Source of the DNA: Sphingopyxis sp. JAI128
GTDB taxonomy: Bacteria; Pseudomonadota; Alphaproteobacteria; Sphingomonadales; Sphingomonadaceae
NCBI RefSeq assembly: GCF_014207235.1
Contig: NZ_JACHDA010000001.1
Location: forward strand, 1 to 64,000
DNA: 64,000 nt
Direction of reading: 5' to 3'
Part shown: in pieces, positions 41,191 through 50,860 of the stretch
How positions within the stretch are numbered: the stretch's first letter is position 1
Layout of the letters: every line of letters begins with the position of its first letter
The notes under the pieces: model-generated
Databases searched by the model: none
What the model was told of the DNA's origin: nothing
What the model saw: only the letters and a program-made list of their open reading frames with translations
Translations under genes and position numbers: made by a program

Positions 41191-42477
41191 ATGATTCTGC
41201 AGGCCTCAACCATTCAGCCGTCGATACTTGAGCGTTCACCGCGCGCCTGTTCGATGTGGCTCGCCGCGATCGTCCTTGTCGCCGTTGTGCTGAGAGTGGC
41301 GGGCGCGTGGGTCCTGAAACATCCACTCGATAGCGATTCGCTCGCCTATTTCACGATGGCCCAAGGCCTCGCCGAACGTGGCGAGCTTGCGGATATGTAC
41401 GGTCAGAAGGCCTTCTACAGCGCCGGTTACCCCTTGCTTCTCGCTCCCTTTTTCAAGGCGCTGGGCAGTTCGGTTGGCGCGGCGATAGCGGTCAACCTGC
41501 TGTTGTGCGCGGTGAGCATCGGGTTGATCTACCGGCTCGCGATCGCGCTGTCCGGACATCGCGGCGCCGGGCTGATCGCCGCCGCCATCTATGCTTTGTG
41601 GTTTCCGGGCGTCTGGAACGCGACGATGCTGGCAAAGGAAAATCTCTCGACCCCGTTGCTGCTTGGCATTGCGCTGTGCGCGGTTGCGATCGCGCGCGGC
41701 TACCGCCCTGCCGGAACCGCGCTGGTCGCCGGCCTTTTGTGGGGCGCGGCACTGGTCACGGGCGGTTCGGCGCTGCTGCTCTGCTTCGGCGTCGCCACCG
41801 CGCTGTTGATGCTCTGGCGCGCGCGGGGCCGCTTTGCGCCGGCCTTTTCCGCGGGGCTGTGCTTCATTGCCGGCGCCGCGCTGGTGCTGGCCCCCTGGCT
41901 CTATGCGACCAGCCAGATGGTCGGCCGCCCGGTTCTCACCACCAACGCAGCGTTCAACCTGTATCTCGGCCACAACCCCGCCGCGACGGGCAAATTCGTG
42001 AGCATCGCCGACACGCCGCTCGCAAAGGATTGGGAGGCGACGCGGCTGCGCCTCGGCGAGGTCGGAAATGCCGACCGCCTGCAGGCCGAGGCGCTCGACT
42101 GGATCGAAGCCAATCCGGGCAGGACGGCCGAACTGGCCGCACTCAAACTCGCCTATTTCTGGCAGCCCAATCTGCCCGACGCGAACGATTTCGCGGCATC
42201 GAAGGCCGTCGCCTCGATCCGGCTCTTCGAGGTTGCACAATATGGGCTGATCCTGCTGTTCGGGCTGCTCGCCTTTCGTTCGCGGCAGATCGCAAGCGAC
42301 GGCAAATGGATTTTTGCCGCCATGATCGCGGGCTTCTGGTTGATCCATGCCGCAGCCTATATCATCACCCGCTACCGTGATCCGGCGATTCCGATGCTGA
42401 TCGTCATGGCTGCCATCCCGGTTGCGGCCTGGATCGAACGGCTTCCCGCGCGAAGGGCCCTACGCGATGCTGCATGA
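41191..42477 (+). CDS. ArnT/GT-C-like membrane glycosyltransferase
   Basis: A 428-residue polytopic protein with about ten membrane helices. The first external loop carries HPLDSDSLAYFTMAQGL, with acidic residues as in the catalytic DD/DE loop of GT-C enzymes (ArnT, PMT families), and FYSAGYPLLLAPFF follows. LTTNAAFNLYLGHNPAATGKF is also typical of dolichyl-P-mannose-type transferases. Such enzymes use a lipid-phosphate sugar and modify lipids, glycans or proteins outside the membrane. It overlaps the next gene by 11 bases. Confidence 0.75.
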   Translation: MILQASTIQPSILERSPRACSMWLAAIVLVAVVLRVAGAWVLKHPLDSDSLAYFTMAQGLAERGELADMYGQKAFYSAGYPLLLAPFFKALGSSVGAAIAVNLLLCAVSIGLIYRLAIALSGHRGAGLIAAAIYALWFPGVWNATMLAKENLSTPLLLGIALCAVAIARGYRPAGTALVAGLLWGAALVTGGSALLLCFGVATALLMLWRARGRFAPAFSAGLCFIAGAALVLAPWLYATSQMVGRPVLTTNAAFNLYLGHNPAATGKFVSIADTPLAKDWEATRLRLGEVGNADRLQAEALDWIEANPGRTAELAALKLAYFWQPNLPDANDFAASKAVASIRLFEVAQYGLILLFGLLAFRSRQIASDGKWIFAAMIAGFWLIHAAAYIITRYRDPAIPMLIVMAAIPVAAWIERLPARRALRDAA

Positions 42478-43927
42478 ACGACCCGACCGCGATGATGAGG
42501 CCGTGCCGCTGTTCGTCGATGTCGACGGGACACTGACGCGCGCGGATATCTCGCTCGAAAGTTTCGTGCGGATCGCGCGATCCGGCTGGTTGGCGATGAT
42601 CGCGGTGCTGGCATGGCTGGTCGCCGGCCGTGCCGTCGCCAAGACGATGGCTGCGCGGCGCGACCGCATCGATGCCGCGCGGCTGCCGTACCGGCAAGAG
42701 GTGCTCGGTCTCATCGAGCAGGCCAAGGCCGAAGGCCGTCCCGTGATCCTGGCGAGCGCAAGCCATTGGCGGCACATCCGCCGCATCGCCGATCATCTGA
42801 CGCTGCCGGATCCCGTGATCGCGACGCGCGGCCGTTCCAATCTCAAAGGTGTTGCCAAGCTGGCTGCCATCCGCGCCCGTATCGGCCCCGATACGCCGTT
42901 CGACTATGTGGGCGACAGCCGTGCCGATGCCTCTCTATGGCGTGAAGCGCGGCGTGGATGGTCGGTCGGCCATATCCCGCCGCGATCGGCGGTCGAACGC
43001 CTTGGAGACCCGCGCCCCGGCGCCGTCCGGGCCATTATAAAGGCAATGCGGCCTCACCAATGGGCTAAGAACGCACTGGTGATGGTGCCGGCGTTCACGT
43101 CGGGGGAGTTTGTGAAACCAGCCGTGCTCCCGACGGCGGTGGCAGCCGCGTTGCTCATGTCGCTGATCGCCTCGTCGATTTATTTGCTGAACGACCTCCT
43201 CGATATCGACTCCGATCGCGCGCACCGTACCAAATGGAAAAGGCCGCTTGCGCATGGCGATCTCCCGATTCCCGCCGCGCTGGTCTTGTCCTTGCTCCTT
43301 TCGGCGGCGGGGCTTGCCGGGGGGTGGCTGCTGGGTGGCCCGGAACTGACCTTCTGGCTCCTTGCCTATATGGCGATCACGACCGCCTATTCGTTCCGGT
43401 TGAAAGCGGTGATGGTCGGAGATGCCATTATACTAGCCTCGCTCTACACGATCCGTATCTGGATCGGCGGGGTTGCGATCGGGGTGGCACTCAGCTTCTG
43501 GCTGCTGCTCTTCTCGGTTTTCCTGTTTCTGAGCCTCGCCTATCTGAAACGTTATGTAGAGATGCGCGACGCGATCGAACCGGAACGCCTGTTGAGCGGG
43601 CGCGGCTACGTCGGCGGTGACCTTGACGTGGTGATGATGTCGGGGATTTCGGCCGGGATGGTTGCGATCCTCGTGCTCGCCCTGTTTGCGCACGACCCGG
43701 CAACGGCGGAACATTATGCGCTGCCTGAAATGCTATGGCTGCTATGTCTGCCGCTGATTTATTGGCTGAACCGCATCTGGATGATGGCCCGGCGCGGCGA
43801 GGTTGAGGGGGACCCGGTGGCCTTCGCGATAAAGGACGGGCGGAGCCTTCTCGTCGGTGCCGCGACGGCCTGCATCTTTCTTGGCGGCCTCTACGGCCCG
43901 GCGATCGTCGATCTGATAGCCGATTGA
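42467..43927 (+). CDS. HAD phosphatase - UbiA prenyltransferase fusion, phosphoribosyl-polyprenyl-P type
   Basis: About 486 residues. The N-terminal HAD-like domain (about 1-190) has the nucleophile motif DVDGTLT (18-24) and a later GDSRAD. The C-terminal UbiA domain (about 195-486) is polytopic and starts with AMRPHQWAKNALVMVPAF; its first metal motif is N242DLLDIDSD, followed by RAHRTKWKRPLAHG. That sequence is close to decaprenyl-phosphate 5-phosphoribosyltransferase (Rv3806c type). The likely reaction is transfer of phosphoribose from PRPP to polyprenyl phosphate, with the HAD domain perhaps removing the 5-phosphate. ATG at 42467, inside the end of the glycosyltransferase gene. Confidence 0.8.
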   Translation: MLHERPDRDDEAVPLFVDVDGTLTRADISLESFVRIARSGWLAMIAVLAWLVAGRAVAKTMAARRDRIDAARLPYRQEVLGLIEQAKAEGRPVILASASHWRHIRRIADHLTLPDPVIATRGRSNLKGVAKLAAIRARIGPDTPFDYVGDSRADASLWREARRGWSVGHIPPRSAVERLGDPRPGAVRAIIKAMRPHQWAKNALVMVPAFTSGEFVKPAVLPTAVAAALLMSLIASSIYLLNDLLDIDSDRAHRTKWKRPLAHGDLPIPAALVLSLLLSAAGLAGGWLLGGPELTFWLLAYMAITTAYSFRLKAVMVGDAIILASLYTIRIWIGGVAIGVALSFWLLLFSVFLFLSLAYLKRYVEMRDAIEPERLLSGRGYVGGDLDVVMMSGISAGMVAILVLALFAHDPATAEHYALPEMLWLLCLPLIYWLNRIWMMARRGEVEGDPVAFAIKDGRSLLVGAATACIFLGGLYGPAIVDLIAD

Positions 43928-44162
43928 GGGCCGAAATCGGACCGAGGCTGGCGTGGGTTCAGTAACCGTCAGCCGATGGAGCGGCGCCTTGCGCGCCCGA
44001 ACGGATCATTTGCCTTCAGACCATGATCCTGCGGCGCGGCGACGGCAAGTTTGCCGGTGCGCAAAGAGGAAAGTTCGATCGGAATTTCCGGCGAGAGGCG
44101 CGGTAAGGTTCGTGCCATACGCCGCGCCCACGCCGCAACCGGCCGGACGCGCCCGTCAGCGG

Positions 44163-44927
44163 TCAGCCCAGCAGCGCCACCGCCCTGATCCACCCCGCGC
44201 TGGCGCGCTCGATCTTTACCGGGAAACAGCTGAAGGTGAAGCCCGTCGCGGGAATTGCGGAGAGGTTGGTCAGCTTTTCGATCTGGTAATAGGGCCGGAT
44301 GCGTCCGGCCTTGTGGCCTTCCCAGATGATCGACGGGTCGCGCGTCTCGGCCCAGCGCCGCGCGGTGTGGCTGAACGGCGCGTCCCAGCTCCAGGCGTCG
44401 GTGCCGACGACCTGCACGCCGCGCTCCGTCAGGTACAGCGTCGCCTCGGCGCCCATGCCGCAGCCCTGGTCGGTGAAATTATCGGTGCCATAGATCGCGC
44501 CCGACTGGACAAGCACGATGTCGAGCGGCTGGAGGTCGTGGCCGATGCGGGCGAGTTCGGCCTCGACCTCGGCGGCGCTGACGACATGGCCGTGCGGGCG
44601 ATCCGAAAAGTCGAGCTTCACGCCGGGGCGGAAGAAGAGATCGAGCGGCGCCTCGTCGATCGAGGGGGCGCGCGTAGCGCCGCTGTCGGTGGTCGAATGA
44701 TAATGCCAAGGCGCGTCCATATGCGTGCCGTTGTGCGTGCTCAGCGACAGCATTTCGACCGCCCAGCCTTCGCCGTCGGGCAGGTCTTCGCGCGTCAGCC
44801 CGGGGAAGAACATCGCGATCTGCTCCCATGTATTGTCATGGGTCATATAGGTGATGTTGGGGCGCATCACCGGCGGGTCGGAGACGACGCTGTTGGTGAT
44901 CGGGATCGATAGATCGATGAACTGCAT
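44163..44927 (-). CDS. Cyclase-family (kynurenine-formamidase-like) metal hydrolase
   Basis: A 254-residue cyclase-2 family protein. Metal-binding motif HNGTHMDAPWHY begins at residue 65. The start DLSIPI and end FPVKIERASAGWIRAVAL are typical. Members hydrolyse amide or lactone bonds (kynurenine formamidase, isatin hydrolase). No kyn genes are nearby, so the substrate is unknown. Divergent from the MFS transporter, which may handle a related compound. Confidence 0.83.
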   Translation of the reverse strand: MQFIDLSIPITNSVVSDPPVMRPNITYMTHDNTWEQIAMFFPGLTREDLPDGEGWAVEMLSLSTHNGTHMDAPWHYHSTTDSGATRAPSIDEAPLDLFFRPGVKLDFSDRPHGHVVSAAEVEAELARIGHDLQPLDIVLVQSGAIYGTDNFTDQGCGMGAEATLYLTERGVQVVGTDAWSWDAPFSHTARRWAETRDPSIIWEGHKAGRIRPYYQIEKLTNLSAIPATGFTFSCFPVKIERASAGWIRAVALLG

Positions 44928-45036
44928 GAGCTCATCCTGCCACCGGATTGACGCTACGCCAAGAAGGCTTGCGCGGCGGCGCTTGCCCGGTAGAGAAGGG
45001 CGAAAGCCCCATGCAAAGCGGGGCGGGGGAGAGTAT

Positions 45037-46662
45037 ATGACCGAGAGTGCCGCCGCCGCCGGAAACGGGGCCGTTTACGAGCCGACCGCGAAAGATATCC
45101 GCATGGTCATCGCCGCCTCTTCGGCGGGCACGGTGTTCGAATGGTATGATTTCTTCATCTACGGCACATTGGCAGCGATCATCGGCAAGGCCTTTTTCCC
45201 CAGCGACAATGCGACGCTCGAAATCCTGCTCGTCTGGGCAGGATTCGCGGTCGGTTTTGGCTTTCGGCCACTCGGCGCAGTGCTGTTCGGTTTTCTCGGC
45301 GACCGGCTGGGGCGCAAATATACCTTCCTCGTCACCGTCACGCTGATGGGCATTGCGACAGCCGGAGTGGGCATGATCCCGTCGGCGGCGTCGATCGGCA
45401 TCGTCGCGCCAATCATCGTCATCCTGCTCCGCGTGTTGCAGGGACTTGCGCTCGGCGGCGAATATGGCGGTGCGGCGATCTATGTCGCCGAACATTCGCC
45501 ACCCGGAAAGCGCGGTTTCTACACCAGCTTCATCCAGGCGAGCGTCGTCGGCGGCTTCGTGCTCAGCTTGATCGTTGTGCTCGGATGCAAGGCGCTGATG
45601 TCCGACGCGGTGTGGGAAAGCTGGGGCTGGCGCGTGCCCTTCCTGCTCTCGCTGATCCTGCTCGCCATCTCGCTCTGGATGCGGCTCAAACTGTCAGAAA
45701 GCCCGGTGTTCCAGGCAATGAAGGCCGAGGGCGAACTGGCCAAGAACCCGCTCAAGGAAAGTTTCACCTATCCCGGCAATCTCCGCCGCATCTTCATCGC
45801 ACTGTTCGGTATCGCCGCCGGCCTCACCGTGATCTGGTATACGGCGATGTTCTCGGGCCTGTCGTTCCTGAAAGGGCCGATGAAGGTCGATGATACCGCT
45901 GCCGAAATCATCGTCGGCTGCGCCGCCGCGGTCGGCATGGGTTTCTTCATCTGGGCGGGGCGCCTGTCGGACCGGATCGGGCGCAAGAAACCGATCGTCT
46001 GGGGCTATGCTGCGACGCTCGTGCTGCTGTTCCCGCTGTTCTGGTGGATGGGCAGCGTCGGCAATCCGGCGCTGTCGGCCGCCGCCGAACGCGCACCTGT
46101 GACGGTCACCGGTTCGCGGTGCAGCTTCGATCCGTTCGCGCAGAAACAGGAAACTGCCTGCGGCAAGACGCTGGGCGAGCTGACCAAGCTCGGCGCGCCT
46201 TACACCGTCGCCGCGACCGAGGGGGGCTTCGACAGTGTCAAGATCCGCATCGGCGACCGTGAGGTCGCGAGCGAGGATCCCGCGCTGCTCCAGCCCGCGC
46301 TCGAAGCGATGGGATATGATTTCGCGAAGCAGGTTCCCGACACCGGCAGCATTTTCATCATCTTCCTCGCGCTGCTCGGGCTCAGCGCGCTGTCGGGCTT
46401 TACCTATGGGCCGGTCGCGGCGCTTTTGTCCGAAATGTTCCCGCCGCATGTGCGCTATTCGTCGCTGTCGATCCCCTATCATATCGGCACGGGCTATTTC
46501 GGCGGTTTCCTGCCGCTGATCGCCAGTTTCATCATCGCGAAGACCGGCAATGCCTATGCTGGGCTCTGGTATACCTGGGGGGTCGTCCTCGTCGCTTTCC
46601 TCGTCACGGCTTTCATGTTGAAGGATCCGGTCGAGGGGCAATGGACCAAGTCCGCGGCTTGA
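45037..46662 (+). CDS. MFS transporter, metabolite:H+ symporter (MHS) family
   Basis: A 541-residue protein with 12 predicted helices. The start SAGTVFEWYDFFIYGTLAAI and GDRLGRKYTF, plus RVLQGLALGGEYGGAA, are MHS signatures (ProP, ShiA, KgtP relatives). An extra loop of about 85 residues between late helices (about 348-434) carries cysteines C362 and C375. ATG at 45037 with GGGGGAGAG upstream. Substrate unknown; probably an organic acid or similar metabolite imported with protons. Confidence 0.86.
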   Translation: MTESAAAAGNGAVYEPTAKDIRMVIAASSAGTVFEWYDFFIYGTLAAIIGKAFFPSDNATLEILLVWAGFAVGFGFRPLGAVLFGFLGDRLGRKYTFLVTVTLMGIATAGVGMIPSAASIGIVAPIIVILLRVLQGLALGGEYGGAAIYVAEHSPPGKRGFYTSFIQASVVGGFVLSLIVVLGCKALMSDAVWESWGWRVPFLLSLILLAISLWMRLKLSESPVFQAMKAEGELAKNPLKESFTYPGNLRRIFIALFGIAAGLTVIWYTAMFSGLSFLKGPMKVDDTAAEIIVGCAAAVGMGFFIWAGRLSDRIGRKKPIVWGYAATLVLLFPLFWWMGSVGNPALSAAAERAPVTVTGSRCSFDPFAQKQETACGKTLGELTKLGAPYTVAATEGGFDSVKIRIGDREVASEDPALLQPALEAMGYDFAKQVPDTGSIFIIFLALLGLSALSGFTYGPVAALLSEMFPPHVRYSSLSIPYHIGTGYFGGFLPLIASFIIAKTGNAYAGLWYTWGVVLVAFLVTAFMLKDPVEGQWTKSAA

Positions 46663-46707
46663 TCGCCCCCATTGGCGGAGCGCGCCAAGCGGTATAGGGG
46701 CTGGGGA

Positions 46708-47757
46708 ATGATCGCCGTCCCTTCGCCCCTCCGCCTTCGCCTTTCATCCGAAGCCCTCGTCTCCAACTGGCGCTGGCTCGCCAAGCAGAGCGGTTCGGCG
46801 GCATGCGGCGCGGCGATCAAGGCCGATGGCTATGGGCTCGGCGCCCGCGCGGTAATGCGGCATCTCGCTGCCGCAGGATGCCGCGACTTCTTCGTCGCGA
46901 CCTGGGCCGAGGCGGCGGCGTTGATGCCGCTTCTCGAGGGTATATCGCTGTCGGTCCTGCACGGCGCGGGGGCCGCCGACATGGTCGCGGCGCGCACGAT
47001 CCCCGCGCGCCCGGTCCTTTGCAGCATCGAGCAGGTCCGGCGGTGGCAGCAGATGGGCGAGGGGCGGCCGTGCGACGTGATGGTCGATACCGGCATGAAC
47101 CGTCTTGGGCTGCGCCCCGAAGAGGCGACTGGCGGCGCACTTGACGGACTGACGATCGAAACCCTGCTCAGCCATCTGGCCTCCGCCGATGAGGACAGCG
47201 AGCAGAATGTTCGTCAGTTGGCGGCTTTTTGCGCGATCGGGCAGGTCGTCCGCGCGCGTCGATACAGCCTCGCGAACAGCGCCGGCGTCTGTCTGGGCGC
47301 CGATTATGCTTTCGACCTGACGCGTCCCGGTATCGCACTCTATGGCGGCACGCCGCGCGCCGAGGCGGCGGGCCAATTGTGCCAGGTAGCTTTTCCCGAA
47401 GCGCGCATCTTGCAGGTGCGCAGTGTGCGCGAGGGTGAAACCGTCGGCTATGGCGCGACATGGACGGCGCGGCGCGCCACCCTGATCGTCGTCACCAATC
47501 TGGGTTATGCCGACGGCTATCTGCGATGCCATGCCGGGACGGGGGCCGGGGCGAGATGGCAGGGTCATGCCCTTCCGCTCGTCGGCCGCGTGTCGATGGA
47601 CCTGACCGCATTTGATGCGAGCGATGCCGGCGCGGTCGACGAAGGCGACTGGATCGCGCTCGATTATGATCTGCAGTCGGTGTCGGCGGCGAGCGGATTG
47701 TCGCAATATGAATTGCTGACCGGGCTCGGGTCGCGCTTCGAGCGATATTGGAGCTGA
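46708..47757 (+). CDS. alr: Alanine racemase
   Basis: A 349-residue PLP racemase making D-alanine for peptidoglycan. PLP lysine K38 in AAIKADGYGLGA, catalytic tyrosine in ETVGYGATW, and VGRVSMDLTAFD near the end. ATG at 46708 with a GGGGCTGGGGA ribosome site; an ATG 12 codons earlier is not preferred. It follows the MFS gene by 45 bases and may share its transcript. Confidence 0.93.
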   Translation: MIAVPSPLRLRLSSEALVSNWRWLAKQSGSAACGAAIKADGYGLGARAVMRHLAAAGCRDFFVATWAEAAALMPLLEGISLSVLHGAGAADMVAARTIPARPVLCSIEQVRRWQQMGEGRPCDVMVDTGMNRLGLRPEEATGGALDGLTIETLLSHLASADEDSEQNVRQLAAFCAIGQVVRARRYSLANSAGVCLGADYAFDLTRPGIALYGGTPRAEAAGQLCQVAFPEARILQVRSVREGETVGYGATWTARRATLIVVTNLGYADGYLRCHAGTGAGARWQGHALPLVGRVSMDLTAFDASDAGAVDEGDWIALDYDLQSVSAASGLSQYELLTGLGSRFERYWS

Positions 47758-47828
47758 CCGGCGCGCGAGGGCGGACGGCCGGGGTTCGGTCGTTCGCTGC
47801 GCTATTTCGTTCGACGGTAAAAGAAAAA

Positions 47829-47862
47829 GGGCCCCGAACCTGCGTTCGGGGCCCAATTTTTC
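47829..47862. terminator. Bidirectional intrinsic terminator between alr and the TonB receptor
   Basis: GGGCCCCGAAC (47829-47839) and GTTCGGGGCCC (47844-47854) form a perfect 11-base stem with a four-base loop. On the plus strand it is followed by AATTTTT; on the minus strand by TTTTTCTTTT. It can stop both convergent genes and is stronger for the receptor. Confidence 0.92.
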
Positions 47863-47878
47863 GTTCGATCCTTGCGGA

Positions 47879-50860
47879 TTAGAACTTGAACGACGCGTTC
47901 GCGAAGAAGGTGCGGCCGCGATAGTCGTAACCCGAGTACAGCGGCGCGTTGCCGATGGTCGTGTAACCGACTGCCGAAATGCGCGGCGGCTTCGTGTCGA
48001 ACAGGTTCTGCACGCCGACCGTCAGTTCATACTTCTCCTGGATGTTGAACTGGACCGAAGCCGAATGCAGGAAATAGTCCGCCGCTTCGAGATAATAATT
48101 ATCACGATAGGACTGAACCAGATCCGGATCCGAAACGCCGGTGAGTTCGTCATAGGCGAAGAACTCGTAGGTCTTGTTGCGGTCGCCATCGATCCAGTCG
48201 AGGCCATAACGCAGCGTCACATTGTTGAAGCGATAGGTCGCGTCGAAGCTGCCAACCCAGTCGGGGTTCACAACCGTACCGTTCGAGTCGGTCAGGAACT
48301 CTTCGGGGAAGAGGCGGCTCGACTGTTCAGTGTACTTGGTGACGTTCGCGTTCAGCGTGAAACGGCCGCCGAACAGGTCGCGAGCGTAACGACCGTTGAA
48401 CTCGAACCCCTTGCGGATGTCTTCCGACAGGTTGACGAAGCTGCTGGTCACGGTGAGCGCGTTGTTTACGTCGCGATCCACGAAACGGCAGAAGCCTTCG
48501 TTGGGGTTGAAGTTCGGGTCGCCGTAGCAGCGGTTCATGATCGTCGTCGCATCGAGATCGGCAACGCCGTTATCGACCTTGATGTCGAAATAATCGAGCG
48601 ACAGCGAAAGCTGGCCGACCGATTCGGGCAGGACCGGGCGAACGACGACACCCACCGACCAGTTCTTCGAGGTTTCGGCCTCGAGGCCCGCATCGGCACC
48701 GCCGACGCGGAAGGTGGTGATGCCGCTGGTCTGCTGGAAGTCCGCCGGCAGGCCGATCGAAGCGCAGTTCGCCGCGATGATCTGCTGGTTCGGGCTCTGA
48801 TCTGCCGGCGGCGGCAGATCGTCGCAGGGATCGAGCGTGCTGCCGAGGAAGCCGCTGGTCGCGCCAAGGAACTGTTCCGCAAGCGCCGGGGCGCGATAGG
48901 AGGTGCCATAGCTGGCGCGGACGCCGAAGCCGCGGATCGGTTCCCATTCGCCCGCAACCTTGAACGTCATGTCCGAACCATAGGATTTATAATCCGTATA
49001 GCGGGCCGATGCCGTCAGGTTGAGACGATAGAAGCCGGGCGTGTCGGCGAGGATCGGGACGAAAATTTCGCCATAGACTTCCTTCACGCTGTCCTTGCCG
49101 ACCGTCGGTGTGCCGGCGGTCAGGCCGAGCAGATTGCCGTTGATCGAGTTCGGATCCGGCTGGTCGTTGATGCTCTGCTTGCGATATTCCGCGCCCAGCG
49201 CGAGCTGGACATCGCCGCCGGGCATTTCGAACAGCGGACCGTCGATGTTGAACGCGAAAGTCGTTTCGCGGAACTGGGTCTTGCCGATCGTGTTGACGAG
49301 GATCCAGTCCCGGAAATCCTGCGGAAGCTTCCCGCCGATCACGTCGGCCGAAAGCGCCGGCGCGGCAACGCAGTTCGGGTTGGTCGCGGCGCTGGCGCAG
49401 CTGAAGGTGCCATCGCCGTTGTCGACTGCGTCTAGCGAAGCGGCCATGCGATCGATCAGGAAGGATTCGATCTCATAAGTGCCATCGTTCCACGACTTGC
49501 CGACATAGGCGTCATAGCGCCACTGCGGCAGGAAGAAGTCGCCGCGAATGCCGCCCGACACGCGGGCATAGTCCACCTGCTGACGCGAATCCGTGAGGCC
49601 GAAGCCAATGAACCCGCGAGCGGCGACGAGCTTGCCACCCGAGGTTTCGTTCGGGTTGAGGAAGGCGCCGTTGCGAATGTCGGCGGGAAGCAGCGGGCTG
49701 CCCTGGACATAGTCGAGCGAAAGCTGACGATACAGGGGCGAAGCCGACTTGCGGCGCGTGACGAGCACTTCGCCATAGATTTCCGCGTCGCCAAGGATGT
49801 CGGTGCTGTAAGTACCCGAAAGATAGCCGGTGTAGATTTCGGCTTCGGTGATCAGCGGCTCTTCTTCCTGCGTCGGATCAAACGTGTCGCGGTCATAGTA
49901 ACCGACACCCAGATAGCCGGGGAACGGGCCCGTCGTCTGGCCCGGGGCCGGAACGAAACGGTTGAAGTTGCCAACCGCGCCGCTGGTGCGGCCGATCCCC
50001 GGACGCGTCGGCAGGCCGAGCGTGTTGATCGTCACGCCGCCGTTGTCGAGCGTGAAACAGGGCGTGCCGTCGAAGCCGACACCATCGCCCGAACCGAATT
50101 CGGTGCCTTCGCCGGTCAGGTAGCCGCCGACCGGGCAGTCGAGCCACGAAACGTCGTTACGCGCCAGCTTGTCGCGCTTGCGATATTCGAGCGAGCCGAT
50201 GATGTTCAGGCGATCGCTTTCGAAACCGAACGAGGCCGCGACGCGCTTGTCGACGCCTGCGCCCACTTCCGGCACGTTGACCTGCGCTTCGATGTTCAGG
50301 CCGCGCAGCTTGTTGTCGGTGATGATGTTCACGACGCCTGCGACGGCGTCCGAACCGTAAATCGACGAAGCGCCCGACTTCAGCACTTCGATGCTGCTGA
50401 CGATCGCGGTCGGAAGGACGTTAAGGTCGGCCGCGAGGACCGAGCCGCGCGTGCCGCCGGGCGCCAGGCGGCGGCCGTTGAGCAGGATCAGCGTGCGGCT
50501 GGGGCCAAGGTTGCGCAGGCCGAGCGTGTTCGCGCCGGTGCCGCCGTCGGTGACGAAGCCACCGTAGAAGTTGTTGATCTGGCCCGAACCCTGGGTCACG
50601 GCGTTGCTCTGCAGCGCGTCGGCCGCGCTGTTGAAGCCCGCCTGGGTGATTTCTTCGGCGGTCACGACAGTGATCGGTTCGGCGACAGAGAATTCGTCGC
50701 GGCGAATGCGCGAGCCGGTGACGACGATCGCGTCGGTCGTGGCGGTATTCGTGGTGGTTGCCTCGTCCGCCGAAGCGGTGTCTTGGGCAAGCACAGGCTG
50801 GCTCACGGAAATTGCCACTGCAAAGGCAGCAGCACCCACAAGCAGGTGCGTCTTCATCAT
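47879..50860 (-). CDS. TonB-dependent outer-membrane receptor
   Basis: A 993-residue receptor. Signal peptide (KTHLLVGAAAFAVAISVSQPVLAQ), then DAIVVTGSRIRRDEFSVAEPITVV with the TonB-box-like segment and plug ([23 protein letters not shown]). A long barrel ends in the outer-membrane C-terminal signature FANASFKF. The start ATGATG at 50860 has GGGGAG upstream; the frame extends 46 codons farther but has no ribosome site. The substrate cannot be told; no sigma/anti-sigma pair is adjacent. Large sphingomonad receptors of this kind often take up plant- or polymer-derived compounds. Confidence 0.93.
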   Translation of the reverse strand: MMKTHLLVGAAAFAVAISVSQPVLAQDTASADEATTTNTATTDAIVVTGSRIRRDEFSVAEPITVVTAEEITQAGFNSAADALQSNAVTQGSGQINNFYGGFVTDGGTGANTLGLRNLGPSRTLILLNGRRLAPGGTRGSVLAADLNVLPTAIVSSIEVLKSGASSIYGSDAVAGVVNIITDNKLRGLNIEAQVNVPEVGAGVDKRVAASFGFESDRLNIIGSLEYRKRDKLARNDVSWLDCPVGGYLTGEGTEFGSGDGVGFDGTPCFTLDNGGVTINTLGLPTRPGIGRTSGAVGNFNRFVPAPGQTTGPFPGYLGVGYYDRDTFDPTQEEEPLITEAEIYTGYLSGTYSTDILGDAEIYGEVLVTRRKSASPLYRQLSLDYVQGSPLLPADIRNGAFLNPNETSGGKLVAARGFIGFGLTDSRQQVDYARVSGGIRGDFFLPQWRYDAYVGKSWNDGTYEIESFLIDRMAASLDAVDNGDGTFSCASAATNPNCVAAPALSADVIGGKLPQDFRDWILVNTIGKTQFRETTFAFNIDGPLFEMPGGDVQLALGAEYRKQSINDQPDPNSINGNLLGLTAGTPTVGKDSVKEVYGEIFVPILADTPGFYRLNLTASARYTDYKSYGSDMTFKVAGEWEPIRGFGVRASYGTSYRAPALAEQFLGATSGFLGSTLDPCDDLPPPADQSPNQQIIAANCASIGLPADFQQTSGITTFRVGGADAGLEAETSKNWSVGVVVRPVLPESVGQLSLSLDYFDIKVDNGVADLDATTIMNRCYGDPNFNPNEGFCRFVDRDVNNALTVTSSFVNLSEDIRKGFEFNGRYARDLFGGRFTLNANVTKYTEQSSRLFPEEFLTDSNGTVVNPDWVGSFDATYRFNNVTLRYGLDWIDGDRNKTYEFFAYDELTGVSDPDLVQSYRDNYYLEAADYFLHSASVQFNIQEKYELTVGVQNLFDTKPPRISAVGYTTIGNAPLYSGYDYRGRTFFANASFKF

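Noticed and set aside
48065..49435. 456-codon plus-strand frame within the TonB receptor
   Set aside because: Antisense to a receptor with signal peptide, plug and barrel end.
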